A stretch of 64,000 nucleotides of DNA from Merluccius polli (taxonomy: Eukaryota; Chordata; Actinopteri; Gadiformes; Merlucciidae). The notes beneath the pieces were generated by a model that saw only the letters and a list, made by a program, of their open reading frames with translations, was not told the origin of the DNA and ran no database searches. Made by a program: the position numbers and the translations under genes. Shown here piece after piece: positions 13,854-28,016 of the stretch (position 1 is the stretch's first letter; every line of letters begins with the position of its first letter). The stretch lies in contig JAOPHQ010006581.1 of NCBI GenBank assembly GCA_030340625.1, forward strand, positions 1 through 64,000. Reading direction: 5' to 3'.

Positions 13854-15769
13854 GAAAATGGGAGTATTTCAAAACACTCAAAACTCTAGTAAAAGCGAAT
13901 CCTGGGTCAACAGGTCAACAAAAACATTATTTGACCTTTGGCCAACGATATGCAACAGGGAAAATCCCATGGGGTGTGGACCATTAAGATATGGTTTGTG
14001 TTGGCGTGTATGCAAGTATGCATTTGTGCTTAGCGTTAAATAATAAAATGCTGTTCAAAGTGTAGCTGCATTTCTTTCATCAACTTACTTATCCAGAGAA
14101 CACACTGGAAGGCTGCATTCTGAACACAGCTCAGTAAGCACAGTTAAGGTTAGGAAATTAAACTCTTCCCTTCCCACACACCTGTTTGGGTGGTTGTTTT
14201 GTGTTTAAAATGTTTTTAAACCATTATGTGCTTATTTCGTGTTATGTATCACAACTCGCAATAGAATTAAACAAATACCGGATCACCCAGATAACATAGA
14301 TTTCAATATGGGTCAGATGTTGTGTTGCTCCTTGTAGGTGGAAGAGACGGTGGATAGAGCAAGGGTTCCTAGCAAGTGAGGTAGTAGGGAAGTGAAGCAG
14401 ACCAGAGGGATTTCAGACTCTTATAGATCTGGGGCAACCTTCTTCAGAGTGGCTCTTATTGACAACCACTTCCTAGCTCTGTCTTACTCCAATCAGATAA
14501 CATATTAACAGCCAATCAGATAAGAGGACCCCCCCCCCGCCCCATGTAGACATAGCTTTGACACCACATTATGCCTGCCAAGTGATCTCGCACATTTTGT
14601 ATGGTAAGCGATATGACTTGGCACAAATTGCAGCCAATTATAAAGAAACATCGCAATTTCAAATAATTCATGCTCATCAGAGATGGTGCCATCTGTTGTG
14701 TATGGTATATTCAGCTAAGATTTGAGTTGGTTTTAGAAACACTCTGGATGTATATGGATATAAGAGCATGGGTCTGTAAAGTATCGGTCTTTAGGGTCAA
14801 CAATAAGGAATGTTGTTACAGTCCCAGTTAGGACTTTTTTTAAATTCCATAATTCGGTGGGATTTGATAACTGCCAGTAGAGCTGGGCTTCTGCTCCATT
14901 CAACATAACTGCAAATACCACTGCTACACTATTGCTATCATCTTAACATTTTCTGTTGGACAGAGCCCACTGGACAGTTCCTGAATGTATTCCACAGCAG
15001 CAGTCGATTGAACAGCAACATTAACAACAGTTCAAAGTTTAAAGACCCCTTTAATCTAACTACTTTATGATAAACGCAGTTTAAAATCGATGCCGCCATG
15101 CAATGGGTAGACTAGAGAATTGAAACAATACATTTTTTTATTAAACAGACACAAGGCAGATGCGAAAGACCTTGTAAATACCCTGGTTGCTGCGTTTCTA
15201 TCAATTTTATGAGCATGTTGATAGTTTTGAGCAGGCTGGATGGAGCACATGTTCGGGAAAGTGTACAGCATGGCTTGTACAGTGTTACTTACAAGGGACA
15301 GTTTTACAACCACAACTGAGTTTCAGCCGTTTCCTGAGGTTCAACACAAGCTCAGGCAGGGTTACTGCAAGAACATCAAAAAAACTAAAACTAAAAAAAA
15401 CTTGATTACAGGTAGAAGTTGTTCTTCATTTTTCTAGCTCCTAAAATAGCTAGCCGAACAGGAACCTTAGAAGCAGGGCCACATCATGGACGCCTAGTCT
15501 GCCTCTCTCAAACGTGTCTTTCACAGCTCACGGTGCCAAGTTATCATTCTTAAGATATTTAGCCAAGCAAAAAACGGGTAGTACTTCCCTTAACAAATAC
15601 CTAGCAGGGGAGGAGTAACAGGGATGGTACATACGTTAGCTATGCTAACTGTCTCAACCCAGGCTCATTCCTGTTAGCATTCAGCACAGAGACCAGTGGG
15701 TACTTGCCCGCATAAGGCCAAACACAGCCAAGGCAGGCCTTTAAACAAGTGAAACAAGAGTAAGCGAGT

Positions 15770-15812
15770 GAGAGTGACTGAGTGAGCAGGTGAGTGAGCA
15801 GGTGAGTGAGTG
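15770..15812. repeat. short GTGAGCAG minisatellite
   Basis: Tandem GAGTGAGCAGGT-like units, about three copies with drift. Confidence 0.7.
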
Positions 15813-16190
15813 AACCAGCCCATTGACTGTTCAGGGTTTTGATTGAAAAGTAACCATCCTTTATTGAACCACATACAAGCCTCCCAGGGTTTCCTGTGAA
15901 CGACGAAACATTATGGAAGTACGCGAAAAACCGCACCGTGGAGGGTGTAACCACAACTCTTTGAGAGCAAACTCTCCCTCACGGGGAACAAGGAAGCAGA
16001 GAGTTGTTTAGTCAAGTCAAATCACAACTTACCACCCTCCGCCTGCACCACATGCCCCACCGGCACTTCCAAACAGTTACTCTCCCTCTTGCCTCGTCAG
16101 TCGAAAGCAAAGTTGAAGCAAACTCCAAACCGCAACGTGGGCCTTTTTCCAAAAAAAAGCACTTGTTTGTTTAAAAAGAGTGTGTGTGTC

Positions 16191-16193
<3 letters not shown>

Positions 16194-16242
<49 letters not shown>
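16194..16242. repeat. (GT)n microsatellite
   Basis: About 24 GT units. A (CA)n tract of opposite strand bias follows 110 bp later (16350-16379). Confidence 0.95.
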
Positions 16243-16244
<2 letters not shown>

Positions 16245-16349
16245 ATCGACCCGGTCAGGGCCCTTTACTGAGGGGTGGGTTATCGCATGCTTGCTTGTTA
16301 GGACCGTGGCCTCACCACCATGCAAACACAGCAAGTTTCCACTCAACAT

Positions 16350-16379
16350 CACTCACACACACACACACACACACACACA
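16350..16379. repeat. (CA)n microsatellite
   Basis: About 15 CA units. It can pair with the GT tract at 16194-16242. Confidence 0.95.
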
Positions 16380-17974
16380 TTAACAATATGCTGTTTGCTC
16401 ATCTGAACAACAACAAAAAAACACTGTACCCTACGCACACACAGAAAACACACATGCATGGTGCCCCATGCACAGCAACAAGCTATAGTGAGTGCAAATA
16501 TGCCTACTACACACACATAAAGTGTGCCATGCTGTATGTGTGCGGTTGAAATACGCATGCAGGGAGAATGCTCACACTCATAAACGTAATGTTAATGAGT
16601 TTCCACAACATAGGAGAACGGCCCCTGGGAGAGCCACCTGTTGGCTGGACTGTCTCAGCTACGAGCAACCGCTTACATATACATGAATAGTATACTGCTG
16701 CTAGTGCTACTAGCGTCCCAGAAGTAGGGGTGCAGTGTTAAGTAGCAGAAGTAATAAGGTCTGTTTTGTGTCTGACTGTTCTGTCATTGTAATTTAATTC
16801 AGATACTAATTATGGAGCAGGCAAGGTTTTGGCATCACGTCATCAAGGATGCCTATAGTTAGATTGTGGACTTTGGGCTGGGAGTCAACCACCACCTTTA
16901 CCACTACATTTTCAGTTAGCCAATTGGCTTCTCATCGACTCTCCATACTCCCGGGAAGAGCCCATACCAACGCATATTTATGACAGGAATATTTTTATTT
17001 TGCCACCGCGATGTCATGCGCTCCAGGAGAACGCTCAACGCTTGCACTGCATTGCTTTCTCTCACCGCTACGACAGTGCTGGACTAGGTGCCGTCACTGC
17101 AGTGAATGAGGCTTTGTTGGTCCGAGAGAGTCGGTCTTAGAGGAGGGCCGTCGTCCTTCCCATCCTGCATTGAACAAGCAGCACAAGTGTGAGGGTTATG
17201 GAACTATTTAGCATTGCCAAGGAAAAGAAAATTACCCCGGGAATTGACCACGTTTCCCCCCCTCTTGAATGCGGTTTAGAAAGGGAAAAAGAGAGAACTT
17301 CCACGGAGGAGTTTCTCTCGTATTAGCCTCGTTGAATGGTTTAATATAAACACACAAGGAGTTATAGGGAGATTAAGCCCTAAACTACTGGACAGACTCC
17401 AACTTCCTGGTTTTACTCTCATAGACAGGACCAAGGGAGGTCAAGGGTCAGGCCTGTGAGCCATTATATGTTATATATAAAGCAGTCATGCTGTTGATTA
17501 ATCACAATTCTTATGGTCATACAAATAATCTTTCAGTGTCAAGTCTTATGGCATATCTTATCATTCAGTGTCACATCTTCTTATGATCCACAGGGCCTGT
17601 TCAATCAAATTGTCAGTGACTGTACTACAATATCTCTCCCAGCAATTATGTTACCACCGGCGACGGTAGACAACACTGATAATAAATAATAAAAAAACAC
17701 TGGATTAATATGAAATCTCAATCAGTCCTCCTCTGTCTGCTTTCTAGTGGCATGCAAACCACTAACTGTTTCAGGACGTCTATTCAGATAAGCAATGTTT
17801 ACTCTCATAACATTTGCATGGGACATTTTCACAGAGTCTACATTCACATTCTACATTTGATCCACCTGCGTTCTAATGATGGGCGGTATATGGGAACGCA
17901 ATTGGCCAGAGTGAGACAACAGAAACAAGCACTGTTTAGGCCATGGGTGCACTACTCCGAACCCTACTAGAGGA

Positions 17975-18002
17975 ATGGTCACCAGTTATGACTGGTGACC
18001 AT
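17975..18002. repeat. 12-bp inverted repeat
   Basis: ATGGTCACCAGT and its exact reverse complement are separated by TATG. Confidence 0.9.
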
Positions 18003-19613
18003 GGTTATATCTAGTAACAGGTTTGCAGCAGAGATGAGTACTTGGAGCGGATCTGTGTTATGATCACCGATTCGCCATAAATGAATCGCATTCTCTGGGA
18101 TTCGTGGGAATTTGTGTGTGTGCGTGTGTGTGTGTGTACACTTAAGTATTCTGCAGGAGCTACGTGCAGAGGGGAGGCCTCCTGCAACAGAGTCAGTGAG
18201 CATGTGCAGCTTGCGTGTGTGCACATGTCAGCTACAACTCTGCTGTCCTTCTAGGGAATCAAAAGGACAGCAGTGAGTGAGTGTTGAACAGTAGAATACT
18301 AATGTCTAAGGTTGTTAAGGGAGGCCATACCTGGTGGTAAGAGTACCCCTGACATAATACCTTTGATAGAATCAACACTCAAAAGATACAAATGCTAGAT
18401 ATGCAGATATTTTATGGATTATATATGGATAACATTGCGTGTGTTCTGGGGTACACCAATGGCGATTGCATTGACTTCCTCTTCACCATGAGGTATTTAC
18501 ACAGAAAAATAACGATTACAATATGAAAGAGAGGAAGAATCACATTAGCAAGCCCTGCTAAATGACTTGGACAGATGCAGTCTTTCTTATCCTCTTGGCT
18601 CATTTACACACAATGACCTGGGAAACATCCAAGCATGTAGTGTGTGCACAGAGCCCAGACAATAAGCAGACTAAAAACAACAGCTATTCTGCTGGGAACT
18701 GGACAGGTGTGTTCATGTGGTCAACGGATACAATTAACAGACACGTTCCATTGTTCACCATTAGATAGAGAGTGAGAGAGACAGAGTGAGCTTATTAAGG
18801 GTCAGCTTCTGAACTGTTGGGCACTAAGGGGTTGCCAATAAGACCAGGCTTGCAGCCCCCTTTAAACCGAACCACCTCCATCGTCTGCATCATCTCCATC
18901 ACCCAACTCTGCTGCAATATTCTTCTGGAAGCAATGTCACGGTGTGTTAAGAAGTAGCAATGAGTCACTAGGAAATGACAAACTGCTCGCCAACAAACTC
19001 CAACTCACCTGTCTTTCACAGCCAGAGAGGGTGACTGCATTTGGGTCGAGAATATAAGCAACAAATACACGCAGGTAATGCCTGTGTAGATAAATAAAAT
19101 AAATCAATAAATGAATTAAAAACATTTTGTGCTCAACATTGCATCTTATGCCTTCCTCTTATGGCCCTGCAGTGCGATCGGAGGAACCGTCCTCCCATCC
19201 AGAGCCATCCCCTCACCGGGTGGTGCGCCGAAACCATATGGTCTGCTGAACATATCTGGTTTAATGGCCCTCCACTCCATTGGCCGTGTATTTATCCATT
19301 GTGTCTCCCTCCATCGCTGAGTGTTGCTAAAGAACAACACAGCAGGACATCTCACACGAAACACTATAAAGAGTGGTAAACTAAAGGATGAAGGAACAAT
19401 TCCACATCTGTGAAATGTGAAATGTTTGTTTAGAGGCTGAAAACACACACACAATTCGACAGAGCGCCCACACACACAAACACACTTGAAGAAAACATAA
19501 ACTGTGTGCTGAAGTGAAATACCAATGGTGTGAAGAGATACATGTCTCTCCTTAGCTAACCCAGGGACTCTCACTCTCAACATGTCCTCTGTAACTAAAA
19601 CACAAACAGCACA

Positions 19614-19640
19614 ACCCCCCCCCCCCCCCCCCCCCCCCCC
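19614..19640. repeat. poly-C run
   Basis: About 27 consecutive C. A poly-G stretch follows at 19975-20004. Confidence 0.9.
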
Positions 19641-19974
19641 GCCCCAGACTCCACCAGCAGGTTCATGATGGATATAGAGGACCTTGTACTCATTTTCATT
19701 TTGGGACACGTGTCACATACCAGAAGTTGGGCAAGTATGGACTCGTAATAAAAAGGGATTACCCCACCTCCTCTTCCTCCTCCTCCTCCGCCCCCCCTAC
19801 CCTCCACACCCCGGTGCCTTATTGCATATTCCCGAAGACGCCGCACATCGTCCATTGGACATGTGCAGACATGATGGAGGAGGCATTTTAAAGAACTGCA
19901 TGTGTACAGGCGTGTACAACGACAGGCTTTAAGAGAGGCACGGGAACACACTCCTGGGATCCCCCTCACTGGAA

Positions 19975-20004
19975 GGGGGGGGGTGGGGGGGGGGGGGGGG
20001 GGGG
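19975..20004. repeat. poly-G run
   Basis: About 30 G interrupted by one T. Confidence 0.9.
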
Positions 20005-22527
20005 CAGACATGGGCACTTATTGCATTGCCGTTATGGCTGTGTGAAGGGGCCGACACACACACACAAAAAATAAATGGTATGTTGTCAATACAATAATAG
20101 ATCAATGCCATTTTATAGTTCACGCAAATATGTTTTGGATGTGTCGCTCAGTCAAAATTCCTATTCTCTCCGTTACCATGTGCCCGAACGTGAGAAGCTA
20201 TGGCAGGTTTTGCTGTAGTGATCAGGTTAATTTTAAATCAATTCCTGTCAATAAAGTAAATGTAATAAATAATAAATAAATAAATACATTTAAGTCATGC
20301 AGCTAGGGCATCCCCCTTTTCTTACCTGAATCTTTAATGAGAGAATGGATTTTGTCAGAATGGCTCAATAGTGGATTTAAAGGAATGTGATTCATTAGAA
20401 CAAGGACTGCCCTGCCAAACCTATACACACCCCTTGTATACTGTGCCCATCTAGCACTGGGGCTTGCTTGGAAATCATTCCCTATCCCCCCACTTTATCG
20501 CCCACATTTTCATAACAACTTCGAAATGCCTTCCTGCATATTTTTCGAATGCGATGGGCGGATTGTTGATGGAAACTCAAACTCAAACACAATACACAGA
20601 GTACACTCCTCGATATGGCCGCAGAGACAACAAACCAAAGTGTGGTTGATGACTCGGATGTGCTGGCGAGCAAGAATGCAAGGCTAACATTATTTGATTA
20701 AAGAAGCAAAAGTATCCATGTATTAGCCTGTTAGCTTTGGATTTATAGCCTATTAATTCCTTCATAACTTTGTAGATTGACGGCTGGGTAATTCCTGAGA
20801 GTAGTAGAACCAACAGCATCCTAATCCCTACCAGCCAGTTTCCTTGCTCAGCAACAGTCTGAAACACATTCAAAAATATTTAAATTAAAGTAAATACTGA
20901 TTGTCAGGAGTGGATGTCTGGGTCTACTTTCCATGTTCGCGCAGGTGAAATCAAACAGCCCATACCAAGTGTAATTTGTACGTTTCCGGGTTAGAAAACC
21001 ACTTTCTAACAGGGATTCCCTTCTTAAGCAAGAGGTGCCTTCAGGCCAAAATCCGGTACACTTTGTTTTGATCCTGCATATAACATTAACATTTTAGGAA
21101 AAACTCACCCTCTTTTTAATGCAAGACTTTATACTTGTATAACACTGTTTATTTGACAAAAACAATGTACACCAAGGTCTGTATACATTGTCAACTTGTA
21201 TTTGAAGTTGAGCTAGAGAAGGGAATTAACTTATAGCGTGCTATTTTCCCAGATATCTGGCCTGGAATTTGGCTTGGTTTGATTGACATCCAGCCTCAAG
21301 CCAAGACTGCAAGCTGCCAATGCATTCCATCAGGGGAAGGATTGTCACCTCTTAAACAGGAGTACACCACAGACAGGCGGGTGAAATCCATAGCAGGGAT
21401 GACCTATCATGAAGATAACATCTCCACTGAAGGGAATGTGATCTGCATGGCAGCTTTTTGATTTGATTCAACAAGTATTTATTTCCAAATGTAAATCGTG
21501 CTGGCGTTCAATGCGGATCCATTCATGTTGAATGTTGAGGCTGGCACTGATGTATGCGACGCAGCGTTTTAATGGTGATCTATTCACGTCGAGCTGCAGC
21601 ATTCGCATAATAGAGAATCAATAACTCAACCTCTTGCTTGAGACTGATGGTAAACACACACTAACGCATTTACTACATGATGAATATTTCTCATTCAGTT
21701 CCATACGTTTCAATCTTGAGGTACATTAGAGTACGAGAGAGGGAGCCATTGTTGTTGCAGGATATAACGACCGACATACCATTTTCCATACCAGGTTATG
21801 CAACCTGAGTTCTAGGAATCCAAATGTAATGCAGTGAATATGCCACAGACACCTTTTTTGTAGGGCAGCAGAGTGGTAGGGATTCGAGAGGGCTCTGGCA
21901 GGGGGGCTGTGTTCTGTTCAATTGGGGCCGAGCGCTGATGCCTAATTCATCACTTTCTAGTCCATCTTTTTTTCCCCCTCTTCTTTGAAATTCTGCTTTG
22001 GCTTCTCTGAGGGACGGGGAGGGGCGAGCTCAGGGAACACCAAAATAGCATCATCTGATCCTTCCTTCATAAACTTTTCCACTCCTGCAGCCACATGCTG
22101 GATGTAGACTGCAGCAGAAGTGACAGAGTGATGATAGAAAGGCAAAAAGAAACTAATTAAACAACGCTAAGTTTTTACTGCAGCAAACGCTTTTGTTCAG
22201 TTATTGTAAATATGTCGAAAGATTGAAAACCGATCCATCCAGGACTCAATCAAACCATAGATTTTTTTTCGCTCCAAATCAATGTGGTCTGTGGTAAAAA
22301 AGAAAGCCGAGAACATTTTGTACACAAGTAATGACTGTGGAGAAAAAGTTACATAGCACAGTGGGTTCAAGTTAAAGCCTGTCAGTGAACTTATTTCCCC
22401 AAAGCCTGAACCGATGACACTAAATTCAACCTGACACTAGACAGTGACAGCCCAGTTCATAAAGGACATCAGTACTTGTGTAGAGCCCACTAGGAACACT
22501 CGTCTCAACCCTCCAGCCTTTTTCTCC

Positions 22528-22643
<116 letters not shown>

Positions 22644-22804
22644 CCTTAAGAAATGTGTAACACACCGCTCATGTTAGACACTACACCAACGACCAACACT
22701 ACAAACACTAGAATAGACACTAGAATAGACAACTTGTCCTCATCCACAAGGATAAGAAACCTTGAACAGGGCTCTGGCTTCGTGGCCACTTCAAATTGTT
22801 GCTA

Positions 22805-22999
22805 TTTTACCACCAGGTGTGATGTTGATTAGCCATCACAAGCCAGTCAAAATCAAAGTCAAAATCTACCCTCGAGTGACCAGCCTACCTGTTGGTACAG
22901 TCCACTGGATAGGCTGGGGTAGGCTGATGTCACTAGAGGGTCGATTTTGACTTTTGACTGGCTTGTAATAGCTAATCAACATCACACCTGGTGGTAAAA
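22805..22999. mobile_element. foldback/MITE-like inverted repeat
   Basis: The left arm (about 22805-22888) and right arm (about 22918-22999) are imperfect reverse complements, with substitutions and small indels. They start TTTTACCACCAGGTGTGATG and end with its inverse, around a spacer of about 29 bp. No coding potential. This is consistent with a small foldback element. No target duplication was recognised. Confidence 0.75.
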
Positions 23000-25900
23000 C
23001 AGGTGGCCTTTGTCCTTGTTCGCAGTCTTTTAACTGGACTACGTGTGCTCAGCTGTTGAGCCCTTGGGGAGGCGCAGGGTATTTAGAGCAGCGCATGCAC
23101 ACAGGGACCGGGCTTCAGGACACCGTGGGTGGAGTGGGTTTCTGGGGCTTCTCCTGTGCTTTGATCTATCTTTGGCCGAGTTTAATGTGTCGGCTCGCTG
23201 GGGTTTTGATCGAATCTTATAAGAAGAGCGAGCTGTGGTGGCCTGCGCTAGATAACCATCAAGAGGGAAGGAGGAGGGAGAGATAAACACAAGATGAAGA
23301 CAGCGTGGGAGGGAAAGAGAGAGATAAAAGATAGCGCTATGGGGAGGTGGAAAGATAGTAAACATCAGAGGCAGGATGGCAGACAGAGAAGGGACCATAC
23401 CCATCTACAGACTGGAGACATGGGTAGTGCCACTGTTGTCAGAGTCCCGAATAACATTGAATGACCTATTACAGTATTTTTTAATCTTTACATCAGTTCC
23501 TCTTAATTTCCTCATCTGGTCTGTCTGGTAACCCAAGCAAGCCAATTATGGACACTGCCTAGCAACTCACAATGAGTAGCCACGCTAAATTTTAATGTAA
23601 TCTTAAAATCAGACGACGTCTAGGCACCTCAAATGGTCACATGATGAAACTTGTTGCTGACCCAGTTTGCATGCCACTAAACTTATCTAAACTTAACTTC
23701 CTGGTGAGGAGAAAAAAATATTACGCATTTCTATTTCAATGAAAAACCACAGCATTTTAGGTTTTGGCATCAAGCACAACATATCAACTAGCATAATCAT
23801 AACCGAGAAATGTGACGACATTGCAGTGGCTATGGGAACAGCTGCTCACACAGTTAGCACCGAAGGCCAATTTACACTTTAAAGACTTGCCAGACGTCAA
23901 CAACATAGCTTAATCTCAGTAAACCTTTGACTGGAGAATGTCTGCAATGGCATGTCTCAATACAACTGAAATTACCATTTGCGTTTTTACAATGTGTTTG
24001 GGTAGAATCCATAGTTGTGCAGACTTAAACCCAAACCATTAAACCCATGTGATACACAGAAAACATAGACCATGCATGCTGCCTCTGTGTCAATGCAACA
24101 TACAGTATCTGAGTAAATCTTGGTTTTTCAGGCCCGATTGTAAACATTTTACTACGGCATAAGGGACTTGCCCTCTGACCCTTGTCTCAAGAGAACAACA
24201 AGTGACAGTTTGCTCCTCTAATGACACAGTGCCAGTTTCAACTCCATTCACCACATAGTATCACCTTAAAATAGACAAACAAGCAAGAAAAGGGGCCAAA
24301 ACCTGAATTTGCTTGTTTACCCAACACCTTTTCCAGTAGCCGGCCCAGCCTGAACATATAATAAACAAAACCATGTCAACAAAACATGAAGGCAAACAAC
24401 AAAAATATATATATTTTATAGAAAGACAAAAATTAGTTTTTGACTCCCTAGTTCCTGAGCAACTTCAGATGAAACAGTAAAAAGTTAGAACCAGTCTTCT
24501 GGTCATCAGAAGCATAGCATTGCATTGCAAACATTCATAGGCCCCGCTGGAGCCGTCTTGAAGCTGTGTCTACATTGCTTGGATTCGTTCAAGATATGCG
24601 ATGTACTGAGAATTGAGAACAAAATTGTTTGATGGTAACATGAAGGGGAAAGGCCAATTAAAGATGACACATTCATTAACGCAATAGCGGTTCTTGTACG
24701 GCACAAAAGATTAGGACTGATGCCCTGTCGTTTCAGGAAGAGCTAAAAAAAATTTAAAAAACATGCACATACAGACGCAAATCTAATTAAATGAGGATAA
24801 CATTTTCACGTGCGTCACATCTTGGTGTTTGACAAGAAAATAGATATGAGTCTATCATACTGTGACCACCAAACGTGATGGAAAAAACGGTTACAGTTAC
24901 TGCTGTGCATCATTCATTCACTGTGTGCTTGTGTGTTTGTGTGCGCTTGTGTGTATGTGTGTTCGGGTGCTTGCTGGTTTGCTTGTTTGTCTGTGAGATG
25001 CCATTGCTGGTGCACACACTGCTACATTTGTATTGCCGTGAATAACTTACAAGCTTAAAATCACCATTGCCCTATAACAGTATAATAGACTTGATAAGCT
25101 TCTGGCAGGCCTGCAGTTCTCTTTAAATAAACAACGCCTGGTAGGGTTGGAAGTGTATGGGTGTCAGATGAGCTCCAAACTGAGCAGATGTCAAAGCCTC
25201 AACTGGAACAACTGGTCACATGGGAGAGAGTGGGGGGGGGGGGTAGAGTGACATCCACGGAGGGGAAATCCCTGGGGCTGTCTGGCAGCAAGGGACCCCC
25301 GCTGGACTCGGATGGCTACATCAGCTAATATGCTCCTTCGTGGCAATTTCGTTATGAGATATTGCGTCTAGGACGGACGAGACTTGTAAATGTTAATGTA
25401 GCACACAAAAGTTGCAGAAGTATCCCATTTTCTGCAAGTATTGTGGTCTCACCTGTCCAGGTTATTTTTCTTTCATGTCACAGTGTATTTTATACGAGAA
25501 GACTCCCCAGGAACCCGAGATTAGATGAACATATCATTGTGCCACAGAGTCTTTTATCTGTGGAATTGAGTGTGTCTCCTTTTCCTTCTTTAACAGACAG
25601 AAGACAATCAATACCACATGACACTACAACTGTATGAGTTAGGAGTTGGTCGTTGACACAACCCACTCAAAAGGAAACGCCCATGTGAGGGGATCAATCA
25701 GGGTGTACAGTAACAGTTGAGATTGTCGAGTGGGCTGAGTGGTACTTATGGTCTGAAACATCTGACCCCTGGACCCCTGGACCCAGGAAGTGCATGATAA
25801 CTGGATCCACCACACCTCTCCCTATTGATCAGCCAACCATATCCACTACTCACCCATCTTTCTCTTGCAACAGCTTTTTGGGGGGAATTAGGAGTTTGTA

Positions 25901-27280
25901 ATATAGGAATGGGATGCAACATGCTGCAGGAATAGAGAAGTGAGTCTGAGTCAGTGAAAGGTTTACTTTAACACCCTGTTCTAACCATAAGCAGACAGTG
26001 ACTATCTGATGATACCCACATTTCCTCTGTCAATGACAAGTATGTGGGGAATGCAGGCTCTACGACTGACGCCATAATTACACAGAACCTTGTGACGGCC
26101 GGACAGTAGCGACCCGCAAAGAACTCAATCAACTCTCAGGTGCATTATTGTCAAACCCCACCCCAAACAGAAATACACACACACACACAACAGTTCTGTA
26201 CATGACACTCTTGCCCACTCTTAGCCAAAGGAAATACCACTTGGAGGGCCCCAGTATTTGTGGTCTCTGTGTGTGATGAACTGCGGTGGGGCACACAATA
26301 CAGAAGACAAGCTAGAGCTCGGCAGTCCTGACAGAGGGGCTATTTAAAGGTTTTACTACAGAGGGGAAGGGGAAACTGCTGTGACGCCGCGTTTAGGGGC
26401 CAGCAACTCACACTACCCACTAGGGGGGTGGGGTGGTAGAGTGGGGTAAACTAACAAGGCTGTCCTTGACTGTTGACACAACACTGAAAGTGACACATTG
26501 CGTTTAGATTTGAGGACAGAGTTTGATCAAGGCCTCGCCACACATGCTGCCATTATTATTGCTGTTTTGCACTCATAACCAACGACTGCAAAGAGACTGT
26601 AGATCCATGCAATGGTTTGGCAAACTCATTCAAACAAATGTGCCTGTATGCATAAGTATGCATAAGTGGTTGTAATACCATTGTCAAGACATGTGTTTTT
26701 TTGTCTTTAGGATGCATGCAGTATTTGATCTTACATGCTTTTCCTGTTATTGCATTGTAATGATGAGCTATGAGCTTGTAATATACCCTGAAGTTCATTT
26801 CTCCTATGCTGCATGGACCCAAGCATGCAATGTGTTTCTGTTTGCAATGACTGCATGCTGTGTCGTCCAGCTGCACCTCGGATAACACTGAGCAGAGGCG
26901 TCCTGCTGCAGATATATACGCTGCCTGGAGTCAAAGCCCAAGTTACCGTAGGCAGCGTGTCAGCCAATCATCTCAAATCACGATTTTAAAACCGTAGGCA
27001 ACGACAAACAGCTGAGCTCTCGCTTTGAGGCACGCGTACCGCGACCACGGAGATGGGAATACAACATGTATTTGAACGGCTATGTTGGGGGGCCATGCTT
27101 TGAGAGCTTGCCTTGAAACGGAGCCGAAGAAGGTGCCAAGCCAACGACTGGATACACCAGTGTGTGTGTGTGTGTGTGTACATTTCGGGATACATTTCTG
27201 AGATCACGACAGCGACACCGACAACACAGCGACATCGACAATAACCAAGATAACCCCGGTTTCACGTTCACACACCCCCA

Positions 27281-27281
<1 letters not shown>

Positions 27282-27345
<64 letters not shown>
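27282..27345. repeat. (CA)n microsatellite abutting the inpp5a exon 1 donor
   Basis: About 32 uninterrupted CA units on the plus strand, read as (UG)n in the inpp5a transcript. The repeat starts at intron position +10 after the donor at 27354. Confidence 0.97.
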
Positions 27346-27346
<1 letters not shown>

Positions 27347-27354
27347 CAACTTAC

Positions 27355-27429
27355 ATCTTCAAACAGGGACCCGACGTTGGCTGTCACGAGCAGTATTCCC
27401 GTGCCTTGCGCCGTCAGCTTGCCTGCCAT
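27355..27429 (-). CDS. inpp5a: inpp5a coding exon 1 (inositol polyphosphate 5-phosphatase A), 5' end of gene
   Basis: The minus strand encodes 25 residues that begin MAGK and end VTANVGSLFED, followed at once by a consensus splice donor (GTAAGT, 27354-27349). Vertebrate INPP5A starts with the same pattern (MAGK, then LLVTANVGSLF-D) and has its first exon junction at this point. The ATG at 27429 has a strong context (AAACATGG). The enzyme removes the 5-phosphate of Ins(1,4,5)P3 and Ins(1,3,4,5)P4, ending calcium signalling, and is held at membranes by a C-terminal lipid anchor. Only the first strand of the phosphatase fold is encoded here; no catalytic residue is present. I searched the rest of the minus strand by eye for the next conserved peptides (around ENLQKNW and HCQEFGGKNYE) and did not find them, so later exons probably lie beyond the left edge. 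Identity is by recalled family sequence plus synteny. Confidence 0.92.
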
Positions 27430-28008
27430 GTTTCGTCCTGTAGGTCTAAGACGGTAACCGGTAGGGGGGAAATAATAATAATAAGTCGGCGAATGTCCTC
27501 CTCCTGTTGTTGTTGCTGCTTCCCCCCCAAAAAAATATTTTTAATAAATAAACTGATTAAAACTGTAAAAACGTGCGCGTGAGACGGCGGCGGCTCGGCT
27601 CGCTCATATTAGCAGTGCGCGTGCATCTATCTCCTCGCTCGCTTCAGCGTCCGCGGCGCGTGGAGGATGCTGGGTTTTCTTTTTTTTCTTCTTCTTGGTG
27701 GTGATAGTGGTGGTTGGTGATGGTGGTGGTGGTAGGTTTTTTTTTTTTTTTTTTACTTTTGCACGTTCAGAGCCATCTCGCAAAAAAATAAAAGTTTCCC
27801 CCCCCCCCCTCCTCCTCCGTGTTTTTGTTTTTTTTTAATCCAGCGCGAGCGGTGCGCCGCGGTTCACGTCGCCCTGTGGCTCCGGCGGCGGTGCGTGGAA
27901 ACGGAGTGAGCCCTGTCCCTGCGAAGCTCGGCCGCGACACCGAGGACCATTGCCTTGATTGTTTGGAGAGGGAGAGAGAGAGAGGGAGGCTGGAGTCCTT
28001 CACTGTCC

Positions 28009-28016
28009 TGACGTCA
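28009..28016. promoter_or_regulatory. CRE-like site TGACGTCA
   Basis: Perfect 8-bp palindromic CREB/ATF consensus about 580 bp upstream of the inpp5a start codon, inside the CpG-rich region. Binding is inferred from the consensus only. Confidence 0.5.

Noticed and set aside
21957..22145. Minus-strand frame with a good-looking acceptor and FPELAPPRPSEKPKQNFK
   Set aside because: It looks exon-like but matches no part of INPP5A and has no donor or partner exon. Treated as chance.
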